This document shows positions 41,114 to 49,644 of a DNA stretch of 64,000 nt, one piece after another. A program made the position numbers and the translations under genes. Source of the stretch: Nocardia transvalensis (GTDB lineage: Bacteria; Actinomycetota; Actinomycetes; Mycobacteriales; Mycobacteriaceae); the NCBI RefSeq assembly GCF_015477765.1, contig NZ_JADLQQ010000017.1, positions 1 through 64,000 of the forward strand. The letters are read 5' to 3'. Positions within the stretch are counted from its first letter, which is position 1. Each line of letters begins with the position of its first letter. The notes beneath the pieces are model-generated. The model searched no databases, was not told the origin of the DNA, and worked only from the letters and a program-made list of their open reading frames with translations.

Positions 41114-41881
41114 ATGAGTAAGACTGCACTGGTGACCGGTGCCGCCAGCGGGATGGGGCGCATCGTGGCTCAGCGTCTGGCCGCGGCGGGGTATCGCGTG
41201 GCCGCGGTCGATCTGAACGAGACCGGGCTGGCCGAGACCGCTCGTCACTCGCCGAATACGAGCACCTACGTCTGCGACGTCTCCGATACCGACGCGGTGC
41301 AGGCGACGGTGGAGAAGGTGCGGGCCGATCTGGGGCAGATCGACCATGTGGTGCACGCCGCGGGCTTCGCGCGCGTGGGCGGCACGCTCACCCAGGACAT
41401 TTCGGAAGTTCGGCGCTTGATCGAGGTCAACTACCTCGGCACGGTGAATGTGTGCCAGGCGGTGATCCCGGCCATGCGCAATGCGGGTTCGGGGACCGTC
41501 GTGCTGTTTGCATCGATGGCGGGCTGGCTGTCCTCACCCGGCTTGGCGGCCTACGCGGCCTCCAAATTCGCCGTCATCGGCTATGTCGACGCGCTGTATC
41601 AGGAACTGCACGGCAGTGGGGTGCGGCTACTGTGCGTGTGTCCGCCGCACGTGGAAACCCCGTTCCTGGAAGGGGTCCGGGCCGTCGATCCGGCGGTGCT
41701 CGCCGGGCGCAGCGGTATGTCGCCGGAGAAGGTCGTCGATGCCATGGAGAAGGCGCTGGCCAAATCCAAGATGCCCCTGTACATCTTCCCCGGCCAAGCG
41801 CACGTCATGGTGCTGGCGCGCCGCTTCACGCCGAACCTGTTGCGCAAGCAGATCATCCGCCTGGTGAAGCCGAACGTGTGA
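41114..41881 (+). CDS. Short-chain dehydrogenase under a KstR-like box
   Basis: This 255-residue SDR has TGAASGMG (about 8-15), the catalytic Ser in FASMAGWLSS and YAASK in LAAYAASKFAVIGY. The C-terminal extension (LARRFTPNLLRKQIIRLV) is basic and amphipathic, suggesting membrane contact. AGGAGG precedes the ATG. The KstR-like box upstream suggests a separate sterol-inducible promoter. Substrate unknown; steroid or side-chain alcohols are plausible. Confidence 0.85.
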   Translation: MSKTALVTGAASGMGRIVAQRLAAAGYRVAAVDLNETGLAETARHSPNTSTYVCDVSDTDAVQATVEKVRADLGQIDHVVHAAGFARVGGTLTQDISEVRRLIEVNYLGTVNVCQAVIPAMRNAGSGTVVLFASMAGWLSSPGLAAYAASKFAVIGYVDALYQELHGSGVRLLCVCPPHVETPFLEGVRAVDPAVLAGRSGMSPEKVVDAMEKALAKSKMPLYIFPGQAHVMVLARRFTPNLLRKQIIRLVKPNV

Positions 41882-41927
41882 TTCGACCGACGCAAGCCGC
41901 CCTGGTGTGGGCCGCCGCCATGTCGGC

Positions 41928-42032
41928 GTGGCCTCACACCAGGGCTGCGTGGCCTCACACCGTCCCGGCGTGGCCTCACACCGTCCCGGCGTGGCCTCAC
42001 ACCGTCCCGGCGTGGCCTCACACCGTCCCGGC
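41928..42032. repeat. Five 21-bp tandem repeats
   Basis: Units start at 41928, 41949, 41970, 41991 and 42012. The last four are identical (GTGGCCTCACACCGTCCCGGC); the first differs in its second half. They fill the gap between the convergent SDR and EchA19-like genes. Read on the minus strand they resemble the arrays at 44682 and 49215. Confidence 0.95.
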
Positions 42033-42051
42033 GTTCTTTTCGCCGGGATCC

Positions 42052-42873
42052 TCAGCGGCCCTTGAACTCCGGCTTGCGCTTCTCGGCGAACGCGCGTGGG
42101 CCCTCCTTGGCGTCCTCGCTGCGGAAGACCGCCAGACCCAGCTCGGCGTCGATCTTGAAAGCGTCGTTCTCGTGCAGACCCTCGGTGTCGCGCATGGTCT
42201 TCAGGATCGCCTGCACCGCCAGCGGGCCGTTGGCGTTGATCAGCTCCGCGAGCTCCAGGGCCTTGTCCAGTGCGGTGCCATCGGGCACCACGTGGCCGAT
42301 CAGGCCGATCTCCTCGGCCTCGCGGGCGGTGATGTGACGGCCTGTGAGCAGGATGTCGGCCGCGACGGTATACGGGATCTGGCGGGGCAGCCGCACCGCA
42401 GAGCCGCCCATCGGGAACAGGCTCCAACGCGCCTCGGACACACCGAATTTCGCGCTCTCCCCCGCCACGCGAATATCGGTGCCCTGGAGGATCTCGGTGC
42501 CCCCGGCGATGGCCGGACCCTCGACCGCGGCGATCAGCGGCTTGGTCAAACGACGGCCCTTGAGCAGGCCGGGCATGTAGGTCGGATCGAAGCCGCCGCC
42601 GCTGCTCATATTCTCGGCCGGATCCTGCTTGGTCATGGCCTTGAGGTCGGCGCCCGCGCAGAACGAGCCGCCCGCGCCGGTGAGGATGCAGGAGCGGATC
42701 TCCGGATCGTTGTCGACGGTGTCCCACGCCTGCACCATCAGCTCCAGCATCTCGCCGGACAGCGCATTGCGGACGGCGGGACGGTTCATGGTGACGATCA
42801 GCGTGGCCCCGCGCCGCTCGATCAGGGCATGCGGTTCTGTATTGCTACCGGTTTCAGTGGCTGCCGTCGCCAT
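42052..42873 (-). CDS. echA19: Enoyl-CoA hydratase, EchA19-like
   Basis: This 273-residue crotonase-family protein closely matches mycobacterial EchA19: LIERRGATLIVTMNRPAVRNALS, AGADLKAMTK, KGRRLTKPLIAAVEGPAIAGG (split at the oxyanion loop), SEARWSLFPMGGSAVRLPRQ, LLTGRHITA and AFAEKRKPEFKGR. The oxyanion-hole and Glu regions (FCAGADL; FPMGGSAVRL) are intact. EchA19 hydrates a steroid enoyl-CoA in cholesterol side-chain degradation and is the neighbour of fadD19 in mycobacteria. It diverges from an SSADH-like gene across a KstR-like box. Confidence 0.93.
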   Translation of the reverse strand: MATAATETGSNTEPHALIERRGATLIVTMNRPAVRNALSGEMLELMVQAWDTVDNDPEIRSCILTGAGGSFCAGADLKAMTKQDPAENMSSGGGFDPTYMPGLLKGRRLTKPLIAAVEGPAIAGGTEILQGTDIRVAGESAKFGVSEARWSLFPMGGSAVRLPRQIPYTVAADILLTGRHITAREAEEIGLIGHVVPDGTALDKALELAELINANGPLAVQAILKTMRDTEGLHENDAFKIDAELGLAVFRSEDAKEGPRAFAEKRKPEFKGR

Positions 42874-42945
42874 GGCCGACCCTCTTTCTCTGGGCGATTA
42901 CCTGCTCTTTACCGAAGAAGTTACTCCGCGACATTGTCCCAAACA

Positions 42946-42957
42946 ATAACGTGTTCT
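42946..42957. promoter_or_regulatory. KstR-like box 4 (echA19/SSADH promoter)
   Basis: ATAACGTGTTCT retains the AACnnGTT core and right half of the KstR palindrome with one left-half mismatch. It lies between the divergent EchA19-like and SSADH-like genes, 54 bases before the latter. Confidence 0.6.
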
Positions 42958-43011
42958 AGTTTGAAACATGGTGACCGCCGTCACGGGCGGCAAGTGGATG
43001 GAGAGATCCTT

Positions 43012-44610
43012 ATGGCGACAACCACGCAGAGCGGCACGGCGACGCTGCCGCCGCGGATCACGACAGCGCTCATCGACCGGCTGACGGGGATGGTGACCGC
43101 GGGCGCGGCCGGGGAGAAGCGCGAACCCTACGAGATGATCGAGGTCTACACCGGCAAGGTCGTGGGTGAGCTGCCGCAGTCCTCACCCGAGGATGTCGCC
43201 GCGGCGGCCGCGAATGCCCGTGCCGCGCAGAAGGAGTGGGCCTCCTGGCCGCTGCGGCGTCGGCTGGCGGTGTTCGAGCGGGCACATGAGCTGATCCTGT
43301 CCGAGCAGGAGACCATCGCCGATCTGATCCAGATCGGGTCCGGTAAGACGCGCCGCATGGCCTCGGAGGAATCGTGCGATGTGCCGATGGTGATCAGCCA
43401 CTACCTCAAGACCGCCAAGCGGGTGCTGAAGCCGGTGCGCCGCGGCGGCCCGATGCCGATCATCTCCACCTCGATCGAACAGCATCGGCCCAAGGGCGTG
43501 GTGGCGGTCATCTCGCCGTGGAACTTCCCGTTCGCGGTGTCGCTGTCGGATTCGGTGCCGGCGCTGATCGCGGGCAACGGGGTGGTGCTCAAGCCGGACA
43601 ACAAGACTGCCCTCTGCGTGCTGTTCGGCGTGGAGCTGCTGTACAAGGCCGGACTGCCGCGGGGGCTCGTTCAGGTGGTGTGCGGGACCGGCCCGGATGT
43701 CGGGCCCAGCCTGGTGGAGAACTCCGATTTCGTCATGTTCACCGGATCCACCGCCACCGGTCGTGTCCTCGGTGAGCTGGCCGGGCGTCACCTCATCGGG
43801 TGCAGCCTGGAATTGGGTGGCAAGAACCCGATGATCGTCCTCGATGATGCGGATCTGGACGAGGTGATTCCGAGTGCGGTGTTCGCCGTTTACGGCAATA
43901 CCGGGCAGGCGTGTATGCACATCGAGCGCATCTATGTACACGATCGGGTCTACGACGAATTCGTCCGCCGCTTCGTCGCCGATGCCGAGGAACTGGGCTC
44001 GAAGGCGGGGGCGACCTACGACTACACGCCCGAATTCGGTTCGCTGGTCTCGGTGGAGCAGATGCAGCGGGTGGCCTCGCACGTCGACGATGCCGTCGCG
44101 AAGGGTGCGAAGGTGCTCACCGGCGGTAAGCCGCGGCCCGATCTCGGCCCGGCGTTCTACGAGCCGACCGTGCTGACCGACGTGACGCCCGATATGGTCC
44201 ACGCCACGCTGGAGACCTTCGGCCCGGTGGTAACGGTGTACCGCTTCAGCGACGAGCAGGAGGCCATCCGCAAGGCCAACGCCACCACCTACGGCCTCAA
44301 CGCCAGCGTCTGGAGCCGAAACCGGGCGCGCGCCAAGAAGATCGCCGATCAACTCGAGGCCGGCAACATCAACATCAACGACGGCTACGTGGCCACCTAC
44401 TCCGCCAAGGCCACCCCGTCGGGAGGCGTCAAGGAGTCCGGCGTCGGCAACCGCCACGGCGACGCGGGCCTACTCAAGTACACCGACACCATCAACATCG
44501 GCATCCAAAAGGTCCAGGTCCTCTCCGCCCGAGCCAAGATGCCCATAGAAAAACAACTCCGCACCACCCTCCTAACCCTCCGCCTGATGCGCCGCCTCCG
44601 CCTCCGCTGA
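43012..44610 (+). CDS. Succinic-semialdehyde-dehydrogenase-like ALDH (GabD2 type)
   Basis: This 532-residue ALDH has PWNFPFAVSLSDSVPALIAG, SLELGGKNPMIVL with the catalytic Glu, and GNTGQACMHIERIYV with the catalytic Cys, very like mycobacterial GabD2. The C-terminus is longer and basic (LRTTLLTLRLMRRLRLR). GabD2 oxidises succinic semialdehyde, but the KstR-like promoter box and EchA19-like neighbour suggest a steroid- or lipid-derived aldehyde instead. GGAGAG precedes the ATG; a strong terminator follows. Confidence 0.85.
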   Translation: MATTTQSGTATLPPRITTALIDRLTGMVTAGAAGEKREPYEMIEVYTGKVVGELPQSSPEDVAAAAANARAAQKEWASWPLRRRLAVFERAHELILSEQETIADLIQIGSGKTRRMASEESCDVPMVISHYLKTAKRVLKPVRRGGPMPIISTSIEQHRPKGVVAVISPWNFPFAVSLSDSVPALIAGNGVVLKPDNKTALCVLFGVELLYKAGLPRGLVQVVCGTGPDVGPSLVENSDFVMFTGSTATGRVLGELAGRHLIGCSLELGGKNPMIVLDDADLDEVIPSAVFAVYGNTGQACMHIERIYVHDRVYDEFVRRFVADAEELGSKAGATYDYTPEFGSLVSVEQMQRVASHVDDAVAKGAKVLTGGKPRPDLGPAFYEPTVLTDVTPDMVHATLETFGPVVTVYRFSDEQEAIRKANATTYGLNASVWSRNRARAKKIADQLEAGNININDGYVATYSAKATPSGGVKESGVGNRHGDAGLLKYTDTINIGIQKVQVLSARAKMPIEKQLRTTLLTLRLMRRLRLR

Positions 44611-44614
44611 CCAC

Positions 44615-44652
44615 CCCTGTTGTTCCGGCCCTGGGGGGCCGGAACAACAGGG
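44615..44652. terminator. 16-bp palindromic terminator
   Basis: A perfect 16-bp stem (44615-44630 with 44637-44652; arms start CCCTGTTGTTCCGGCC) with a 6-base loop, five bases after the ALDH stop. It shares its TTCCGGCC/GGCCGGAA core with the hairpins at 49604 and 53017. Confidence 0.85.
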
Positions 44653-44681
44653 AATCATGAGCCCCCTGCCCTCCCGGCTGG

Positions 44682-44769
44682 GCTGTGGCTCTCGCGTCCG
44701 TGGGCTGTGGCTCTCGCGTCCGTGGGCTGTGGCTCTCGCGTCCGTGGGCTGTGGCTCTCACATCCCGGG
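44682..44769. repeat. Four 22-bp tandem repeats
   Basis: Units at 44682, 44704, 44726 and 44748; the first three are identical, beginning GCTGTGGCTCTCGCG, and the fourth degenerates. They follow the terminator and precede the DUF2231 gene. No gene lies between 44611 and 44846. Confidence 0.92.
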
Positions 44770-44846
44770 GCCGTGCCCCTCACATGCCCACGCTCGCCGC
44801 GGAACGACGAAGGTGATATCCGAAATGTCGTGGGTACCCGGTCGGC

Positions 44847-45365
44847 ATGGCGCCGAGTAGCGATCTGCAGCAGGCCAAACGCCCTGTGAGCGCGATGCTG
44901 GCCGGGCCCTATGGGCATCCGTTCCATCCGATCCTGGTGACCGTGCCGATCGGCGCCTGGATGGCGAGTCTGGTGTTCGACATCGGGTCGCACCTGGTGG
45001 ACGACCCCGACTTCCTCGCCCGAGGGGCGCTGTGGCTCATCGCCATCGGCGTGGTGGGTGCGCTGGCCGCGGCCGCGATCGGGTTCCTCGATCTGCTGGG
45101 GATCCCGACCGGTACGCCCGCTTTCCGGACCGGGCTGCTGCACATGAGCCTGAATCTGGCGGTGACCGTCGCCTTCGCCATCGCTTTCCTGTGGCGTAGC
45201 TCCGGCGGGGGGCCGCACGGCGCCGTCGCACTGGGCCCGCTGCTGTTGACGGTGGTGAGCCTGGTGGTGCTGGCGGTCTCGGGCTACCTCGGCGGCAAAC
45301 TCGCCTACCACTACGGCGTGCGGGTGGCCGAGCAGGCCGACCAGGCCGCCGGATTCCGGCGCTGA
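44847..45365 (+). CDS. DUF2231 membrane protein
   Basis: This 172-residue protein has four hydrophobic helices and the DUF2231 opening GHPFHPILVTVPIGAWMASLVFD. Similar proteins bind haem or form redox membrane pairs in some bacteria, but function is not established. It is followed 19 bases later by another small membrane protein, suggesting a two-gene unit. ATG 44847 is chosen because the conserved N-terminus begins about 17 residues later; the ribosome site is weak. Confidence 0.75.
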   Translation: MAPSSDLQQAKRPVSAMLAGPYGHPFHPILVTVPIGAWMASLVFDIGSHLVDDPDFLARGALWLIAIGVVGALAAAAIGFLDLLGIPTGTPAFRTGLLHMSLNLAVTVAFAIAFLWRSSGGGPHGAVALGPLLLTVVSLVVLAVSGYLGGKLAYHYGVRVAEQADQAAGFRR

Positions 45366-45384
45366 ACTCCCCTAGGAGACCGAT

Positions 45385-45834
45385 ATGGGTATCGCGGCAT
45401 TGATTACCTGGCTGCTGACCGCGGGCGGTGGTTTCGTTCTGCTCGGCACGTGGATCTCGAAAGGCGGTGTGCGACAACCCGGCTCGACCCACCTGCCGCC
45501 GCCGGTGCTCTTCGCGCACTTTCTGCTGGCGGCGGCCGGACTGATCGTCTGGATCGTGTATCTGGTCGTCGACTCCGACGTCCTGGCCTGGATCGCGTTC
45601 GGCCTGCTGATCCCGGTGGCGCTGCTCGGCTTCTTCATGCTGATCCGCTGGCTCCCGGTCTACCGGTCCCGGATAACCGCCACCGCCGCGACCACGCCCG
45701 CGGTCGGAGCCACTGCAGTCCAGCCCGAACCGGCCGAAAAGCATTTCCCGGTCGCCATCGTCGGCGGCCACGGCGTCTTCGCGGTCGCAACCGTGGTGCT
45801 GGTGCTACTCACGGCCCTGGGGGTGGGCGGCTGA
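45385..45834 (+). CDS. Small membrane protein, unknown function
   Basis: This 149-residue protein has about four hydrophobic helices, with a soluble loop around 95-120 (RITATAATTPAVGATA). No motif recognised. AGGAG precedes the ATG. It is probably cotranscribed with the DUF2231 gene and ends just before a 12-bp terminator. A role in the membrane redox layer is possible but unsupported. Confidence 0.65.
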   Translation: MGIAALITWLLTAGGGFVLLGTWISKGGVRQPGSTHLPPPVLFAHFLLAAAGLIVWIVYLVVDSDVLAWIAFGLLIPVALLGFFMLIRWLPVYRSRITATAATTPAVGATAVQPEPAEKHFPVAIVGGHGVFAVATVVLVLLTALGVGG

Positions 45835-45841
45835 AACGAAA

Positions 45842-45873
45842 ACGGCTCCCAGCTGAGTAAGGCTGGGAGCCGT
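45842..45873. terminator. Hairpin terminator between membrane genes and tRNA
   Basis: A perfect 12-bp stem (45842-45853 with 45862-45873) and 8-base loop, eight bases after the upstream stop. It also lies 21 bases beyond the 3' end of the minus-strand tRNA, so it may serve both. Confidence 0.85.
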
Positions 45874-45892
45874 GTCGTGTCTCCACACACGA

Positions 45893-45967
<75 letters not shown>

Positions 45968-46023
45968 TGAGGCGAACCTGTCGTAGCTTACAGCAGGGGT
46001 CCGTCAGACGTTAAATCGGCTGG

Positions 46024-47619
46024 TCATCGGTTCGGGAGGGGGCGGATGCTGGTGACGATCTTCTTCGCGGTCTCCTTGTCGACGGCCTTGGGGATGCCGG
46101 TGTCGCCGGTGACCGCGATCACGAAATTGCCGTTCTCGCTGGGGAAGGCGAACGTGTAGACCGCGAAGGTCTTGGCGCAGCCGGGGGCCGGGGAGGTGCC
46201 GCCGCCGGTGGTTTCGACGAAGCTGCCGTGCAGCTGACCGTCCAGGGAGACGACCTGTTCGGCCGGTGCGGGTTTGGCGCCGGTGGCGGTCGGCCAGCCG
46301 ATCTTGACCATGCGCATGCCGATATCGGCGGCCGCGGCGGCCGGGTCCGCGTGCGGTGACATGGTCAGGAAGGAGTTGGTGCGCACGGATCTGGGGCAGT
46401 AGTCCTTGCCGTCCTGCGCCAGCCCGGCGATCACCAGCTGGTCGGGCGACTGGCCCAGCGTGCTGGTGCCCGCCTCGATCTTCCAATCCTTGGGGATGTC
46501 GTAGGCCGCGCCGCGCTCGGGAACCTGGACGGTCTGAAACCCGGGGACCAACGGTTCCGAGGATGCCGCGCGGCCCGCTGTGGTCGTCGGGGCCGACCGG
46601 CTCGTGCTGGGCGCATTCCTACCGGTGCTGGTCAGGGCGCTGATCATGGACGGTGCCGCGGCCTGTGTCGGCGTGCCGGCCTCGGCCTTGTCGGAGCGCT
46701 GGCCCGCGGCCACGACCGCCAGGGTGGCCACGGCGGCCACCACGACCGCGGCGCCGACTCCGGCGAAGATCCACGCTTTGCGGTTGCGGCCGGGCGGCGG
46801 CCCGTCGGGGGTCTTGGTCTCGATCATGGTCGTCGGCGGGCCGGAGGGCGGTGCGGCTGCCGACCGGGTGGATTCGCGTCCGGTCGCCGGGACGCCGAGC
46901 TGCCAGGGTTGTTCGGGCTGCCGTCCCCAACCCGCATCGTGCGGTGAGAATGCCTGCGTTGCACCGGGATTGGGCTGGCGGGTGCGCTGATCGGGGGAAA
47001 AGCCCGCTGCGCCGGCCTGATTGCTTGCGCCCGCCTGGCGGGTGGGCTCGCCCGAGGGGAGGTTCAGCCACTGCGTCGGCTCGGGCTGCTGCCCGGCGCC
47101 ACCCTGGGGATTCGGGCGGCCGCCCGGCTGATTCGAGGTCTGCGGTGGCAGCGAAATGCCCGGCACCGGACCGTGATTCGGCATATTCCCCCCGCCCTGC
47201 GGCGGACCGGGCCGGGGCCCCGAGGGGCCGCCGGGAGGGCCGGGTTCACGCTGCGGCAAACCGGGACCGGGGCGGTGTGGCGGCGCGGGGTTCGCGGGCC
47301 CACCGAGGTCGAGCTGCCGGGTCGGTTCGGACTGCGCGGCCGCATCCTGCCCGGCCCAGTCCTGCCTCCCGGGGGCGGGTGGTCGCCGGTGGAACATCTC
47401 CGTCTGCGCGGATTCGTTCGGAGGATCGGTGCGCCGGATCGCCTGGGTGGGCACGGCGTCGTCCGCGTCGGGACCGCTCGCCGGTGCCCGTCGTGGCGGT
47501 TCCGGCGGTCGGCGATGTATCCGCTCGGTCGGCACCGCCTCGTCCGAGCGGCCGGACTGTTGCGGTCCGGGCGCGTTCATCGACGGGTCGTTCGGTCGTC
47601 CCTCGAACCCACTGGTCAC
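46024..47619 (-). CDS. Pro-rich membrane-anchored protein with extracytoplasmic domain
   Basis: This 531-residue protein has a long, disordered, Pro/Gln/Arg-rich cytoplasmic part (1 to about 275) with repeated THR/TEx-RRP-type motifs, and one transmembrane helix (about 285-310). An Ala/Ser/Thr linker and a C-terminal folded domain (about 350-531) follow, containing two cysteines likely to pair (DYCPRS, APGCAKTF). The topology resembles actinobacterial membrane proteins with FHA- or kinase-controlled tails, but no known domain is recognised. The GTG start at 47619 begins MTSGFEG. Confidence 0.65.
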   Translation of the reverse strand: MTSGFEGRPNDPSMNAPGPQQSGRSDEAVPTERIHRRPPEPPRRAPASGPDADDAVPTQAIRRTDPPNESAQTEMFHRRPPAPGRQDWAGQDAAAQSEPTRQLDLGGPANPAPPHRPGPGLPQREPGPPGGPSGPRPGPPQGGGNMPNHGPVPGISLPPQTSNQPGGRPNPQGGAGQQPEPTQWLNLPSGEPTRQAGASNQAGAAGFSPDQRTRQPNPGATQAFSPHDAGWGRQPEQPWQLGVPATGRESTRSAAAPPSGPPTTMIETKTPDGPPPGRNRKAWIFAGVGAAVVVAAVATLAVVAAGQRSDKAEAGTPTQAAAPSMISALTSTGRNAPSTSRSAPTTTAGRAASSEPLVPGFQTVQVPERGAAYDIPKDWKIEAGTSTLGQSPDQLVIAGLAQDGKDYCPRSVRTNSFLTMSPHADPAAAAADIGMRMVKIGWPTATGAKPAPAEQVVSLDGQLHGSFVETTGGGTSPAPGCAKTFAVYTFAFPSENGNFVIAVTGDTGIPKAVDKETAKKIVTSIRPLPNR

Positions 47620-47658
47620 CCTCGTCCCCTGCCTGACGTTCCGGCTCGGCGCGCAACC

Positions 47659-48621
47659 CTAGCGCGCGATCGCCTCCGATGCCACGTGTCCGTGGCCGGT
47701 GTCGGCGGCGGGACGCTGCGGCGGGGCGGCCACCAGGGTGAGAAGCGTAGCCTCCGGTCGGCAGCAGAACCGGTACGGGGCCCACGGTGAGGTGCCCAGT
47801 CCGGCGGAGACATGTAGCCGGGTGTGTGCGCCCCAGCGTGAGGCGCCCTTGACGCGGGAGCGGTCGATGCCGCAGTTGGTGACCAGGGCGCCGAAGCCCG
47901 GCAGGCACAGCTGGCCGCCGTGGGTGTGACCGGCCAGCACCAGGTCGTAGCCGTCGGTCGCGAATCGGTCCAGCACCCGCGGCTCGGGGGAGTGGGTGAG
48001 GCCGATGCTCAGGTCCGCCAACGGGTTCGGCGAGCCGGCGATGGTGTCGTAGCGGTCGCGGCGCAGGTGCGGATCGTCGACGCCCGCGGTGGCGATCTTG
48101 ATCCTGGCGACCTCGACATCGCGGCGCACATGGGTCAGATCCAGCCAGCCGCGTTCGGTGAAGGCCGCGCGCAGATCCTGCCAGGGCAGCGGCGCGCCGT
48201 GCACCCGCTTGTGGTTCTTCTTGAAGTACTTCATCGGGTTCTTCGGCACCGGCGCGAAGTAGTCGTTGCTGCCGAAGACGAACAGGCCCGGCCGCGACAG
48301 CAGACCCGACAGCGACTGCACCACGGCAGGTACCGACCGCGGGTGGGCCAGATTGTCACCGGTATTGACGACCAGATCCGGCTCGAGCCGTTCCAGTTCT
48401 CGCACCCACGCCTGCTTCATCCGCTGCCCGGGGGTCATGTGCAGATCGCTGAGGTGCAGCACCCGCAGGCTCGACGAGCCCGGCTGCAGAACCGGTAGCG
48501 TCGCCTCGCGCAGGACGAAGGCGTTGCGCTCGATCAGCGAGGCATAGCCGATTCCGGCTGCCGCGGCCCCTGTGGCACCCAGCGCGGCTCGTCGGAGTGC
48601 GGGAGACGAGAGTACGGGCAT
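47659..48621 (-). CDS. Metallophosphoesterase (Rv3683-like)
   Basis: This 320-residue calcineurin-like phosphoesterase has the metal-site motifs LHLSDLHM (about 50-57), NTGDNLAHP, GSNDYFAP (in place of GNHD), THSPEP and AGHTHGGQLCLPGFG. An N-terminal helix may anchor it to the membrane. Length and position beside ponA2 match mycobacterial Rv3683. Its physiological substrate is unknown; related enzymes act on UDP-lipids or nucleotides. The start at 48621 avoids the upstream shadow region. Confidence 0.88.
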   Translation of the reverse strand: MPVLSSPALRRAALGATGAAAAGIGYASLIERNAFVLREATLPVLQPGSSSLRVLHLSDLHMTPGQRMKQAWVRELERLEPDLVVNTGDNLAHPRSVPAVVQSLSGLLSRPGLFVFGSNDYFAPVPKNPMKYFKKNHKRVHGAPLPWQDLRAAFTERGWLDLTHVRRDVEVARIKIATAGVDDPHLRRDRYDTIAGSPNPLADLSIGLTHSPEPRVLDRFATDGYDLVLAGHTHGGQLCLPGFGALVTNCGIDRSRVKGASRWGAHTRLHVSAGLGTSPWAPYRFCCRPEATLLTLVAAPPQRPAADTGHGHVASEAIAR

Positions 48622-48737
48622 TCGCCCAGAATAGGCGACCGGTGTGACGAACACCGAGTGTGATTCCGCACAGGGACACGCTACGGGCGGCGCAAATGCA
48701 GTGGGAGGGAGCTCTCCCACCGGCTACCGTGTGGCGC

Positions 48738-49202
48738 ATGTCGGAACTCAAAGCCAAGCTGCGTGCCGATCTCACCGCCGCGATGAAGAACAAGGATGCG
48801 CTGCGTACGGGCACCCTGCGCATGCTGCTGGCCGCGGTCCAGACCGCGGAGGTCGCCGGCTCGCAGGCGCGCGAACTCACCGACGCCGAGGTGATCGCCG
48901 TGCTGAGCAAGGAGGCGAAGAAGCGCAACGAGGCCGCCGTCGTCTACGAGCAGGCCGGGCGCGGTGAGCTGGCCGCCAACGAGCGCGCCGAAGAGGAAAT
49001 CATCGACGAATACCTGCCCACCCCGCTGACCGACGCCGAGGTCGCCGACATCGCCGACACCGCCATCGCCAACGTCGCCGAACAACTCGGCGAACGCCCC
49101 GGCATGAAGCAAATGGGCCAGGTCATGAAGATCGCCACCCAACTCGCCGCCGGCCGAGCCGACGGCTCCCGCCTCTCCGCCGCCGTCAAGTCCCGCCTCT
49201 AA
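48738..49202 (+). CDS. GatB/YqeY-domain protein (Rv3688c-like)
   Basis: This 154-residue protein has the YqeY pattern LKAKLRADLTAAMKNKDALR, RMLLAAVQTAE, ELTDAEVIAVLSKEAKKRNEA and the C-terminal GQVMKIATQLAAGRADG. The domain is related to the tRNA-binding tail of GatB; stand-alone YqeY proteins are thought to support tRNA-dependent amidation or act as tRNA-binding factors. ATG 48738 starts 116 bases from the divergent metallophosphoesterase. A 25-bp tandem array follows its stop. Confidence 0.9.
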   Translation: MSELKAKLRADLTAAMKNKDALRTGTLRMLLAAVQTAEVAGSQARELTDAEVIAVLSKEAKKRNEAAVVYEQAGRGELAANERAEEEIIDEYLPTPLTDAEVADIADTAIANVAEQLGERPGMKQMGQVMKIATQLAAGRADGSRLSAAVKSRL

Positions 49203-49214
49203 CCCCGGCCAAAA

Positions 49215-49449
49215 GCCCGCCGGGGACAGTGAGGGCCGAGCCCGCCGGGGACAGTGAGGGCCGAGCCCGCCGGGGACAGTGAGGGCCGAGCCCGCCGGGG
49301 GCAATGAGGGGCGAGCCCGCCGGGGACAGTGAGAGTCGAGCCCGCCGGGGACAGTGAGGGCCGAGCCCGCCGGGGGCAATGAGGGGCGAGCCCGCCGGGG
49401 ACAGTGAGGGGCGAGCCCGCCGAGGGCGGTGAGGGCCGAGCCTGCGAGA
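49215..49449. repeat. Nine 25-bp tandem repeats plus degenerate end
   Basis: Units start every 25 bases from 49215 to 49415, with consensus GCCCGCCGGGGACAGTGAGG plus GCCGA, and a tenth partial unit from 49440. Variants swap GGGGACAGTG with GGGGGCAATG or GGGCGGTG. The array follows the YqeY stop. The remaining gene-free bases to 49603 show no further structure. Confidence 0.95.
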
Positions 49450-49603
49450 GCTACCAGGCTCCGTGGTGAGCCACCGGCCGGGCTTCGCCTTCTCCCGTTC
49501 GGGTGGGCGCTGGCACCCACCTGCTGCACCCCGTGAGCTTGGGCGCCTGTCTCGTGCATTCGGGGGGCGCGCCCATCCTCTCGGGGCTTCGGGGCTTCTC
49601 GTT

Positions 49604-49638
49604 CCCTGTCGTCCGGCCCCCAGGGCCGGACGACAGGG
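49604..49638. terminator. 16-bp palindromic terminator of ponA2
   Basis: A perfect 16-bp stem (49604-49619 with 49623-49638; arm CCCTGTCGTCCGGCCC) with a 3-base loop, six bases past the ponA2 stop in its direction of transcription. Very similar to the hairpin at 44615. Confidence 0.88.
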
Positions 49639-49644
49639 CCACCC

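Noticed and set aside
41928..42032. CRISPR array
   Set aside because: Units are directly tandem with no unique spacers and no cas genes are present.
49215..49449. CRISPR array
   Set aside because: 25-bp units are contiguous without spacers.
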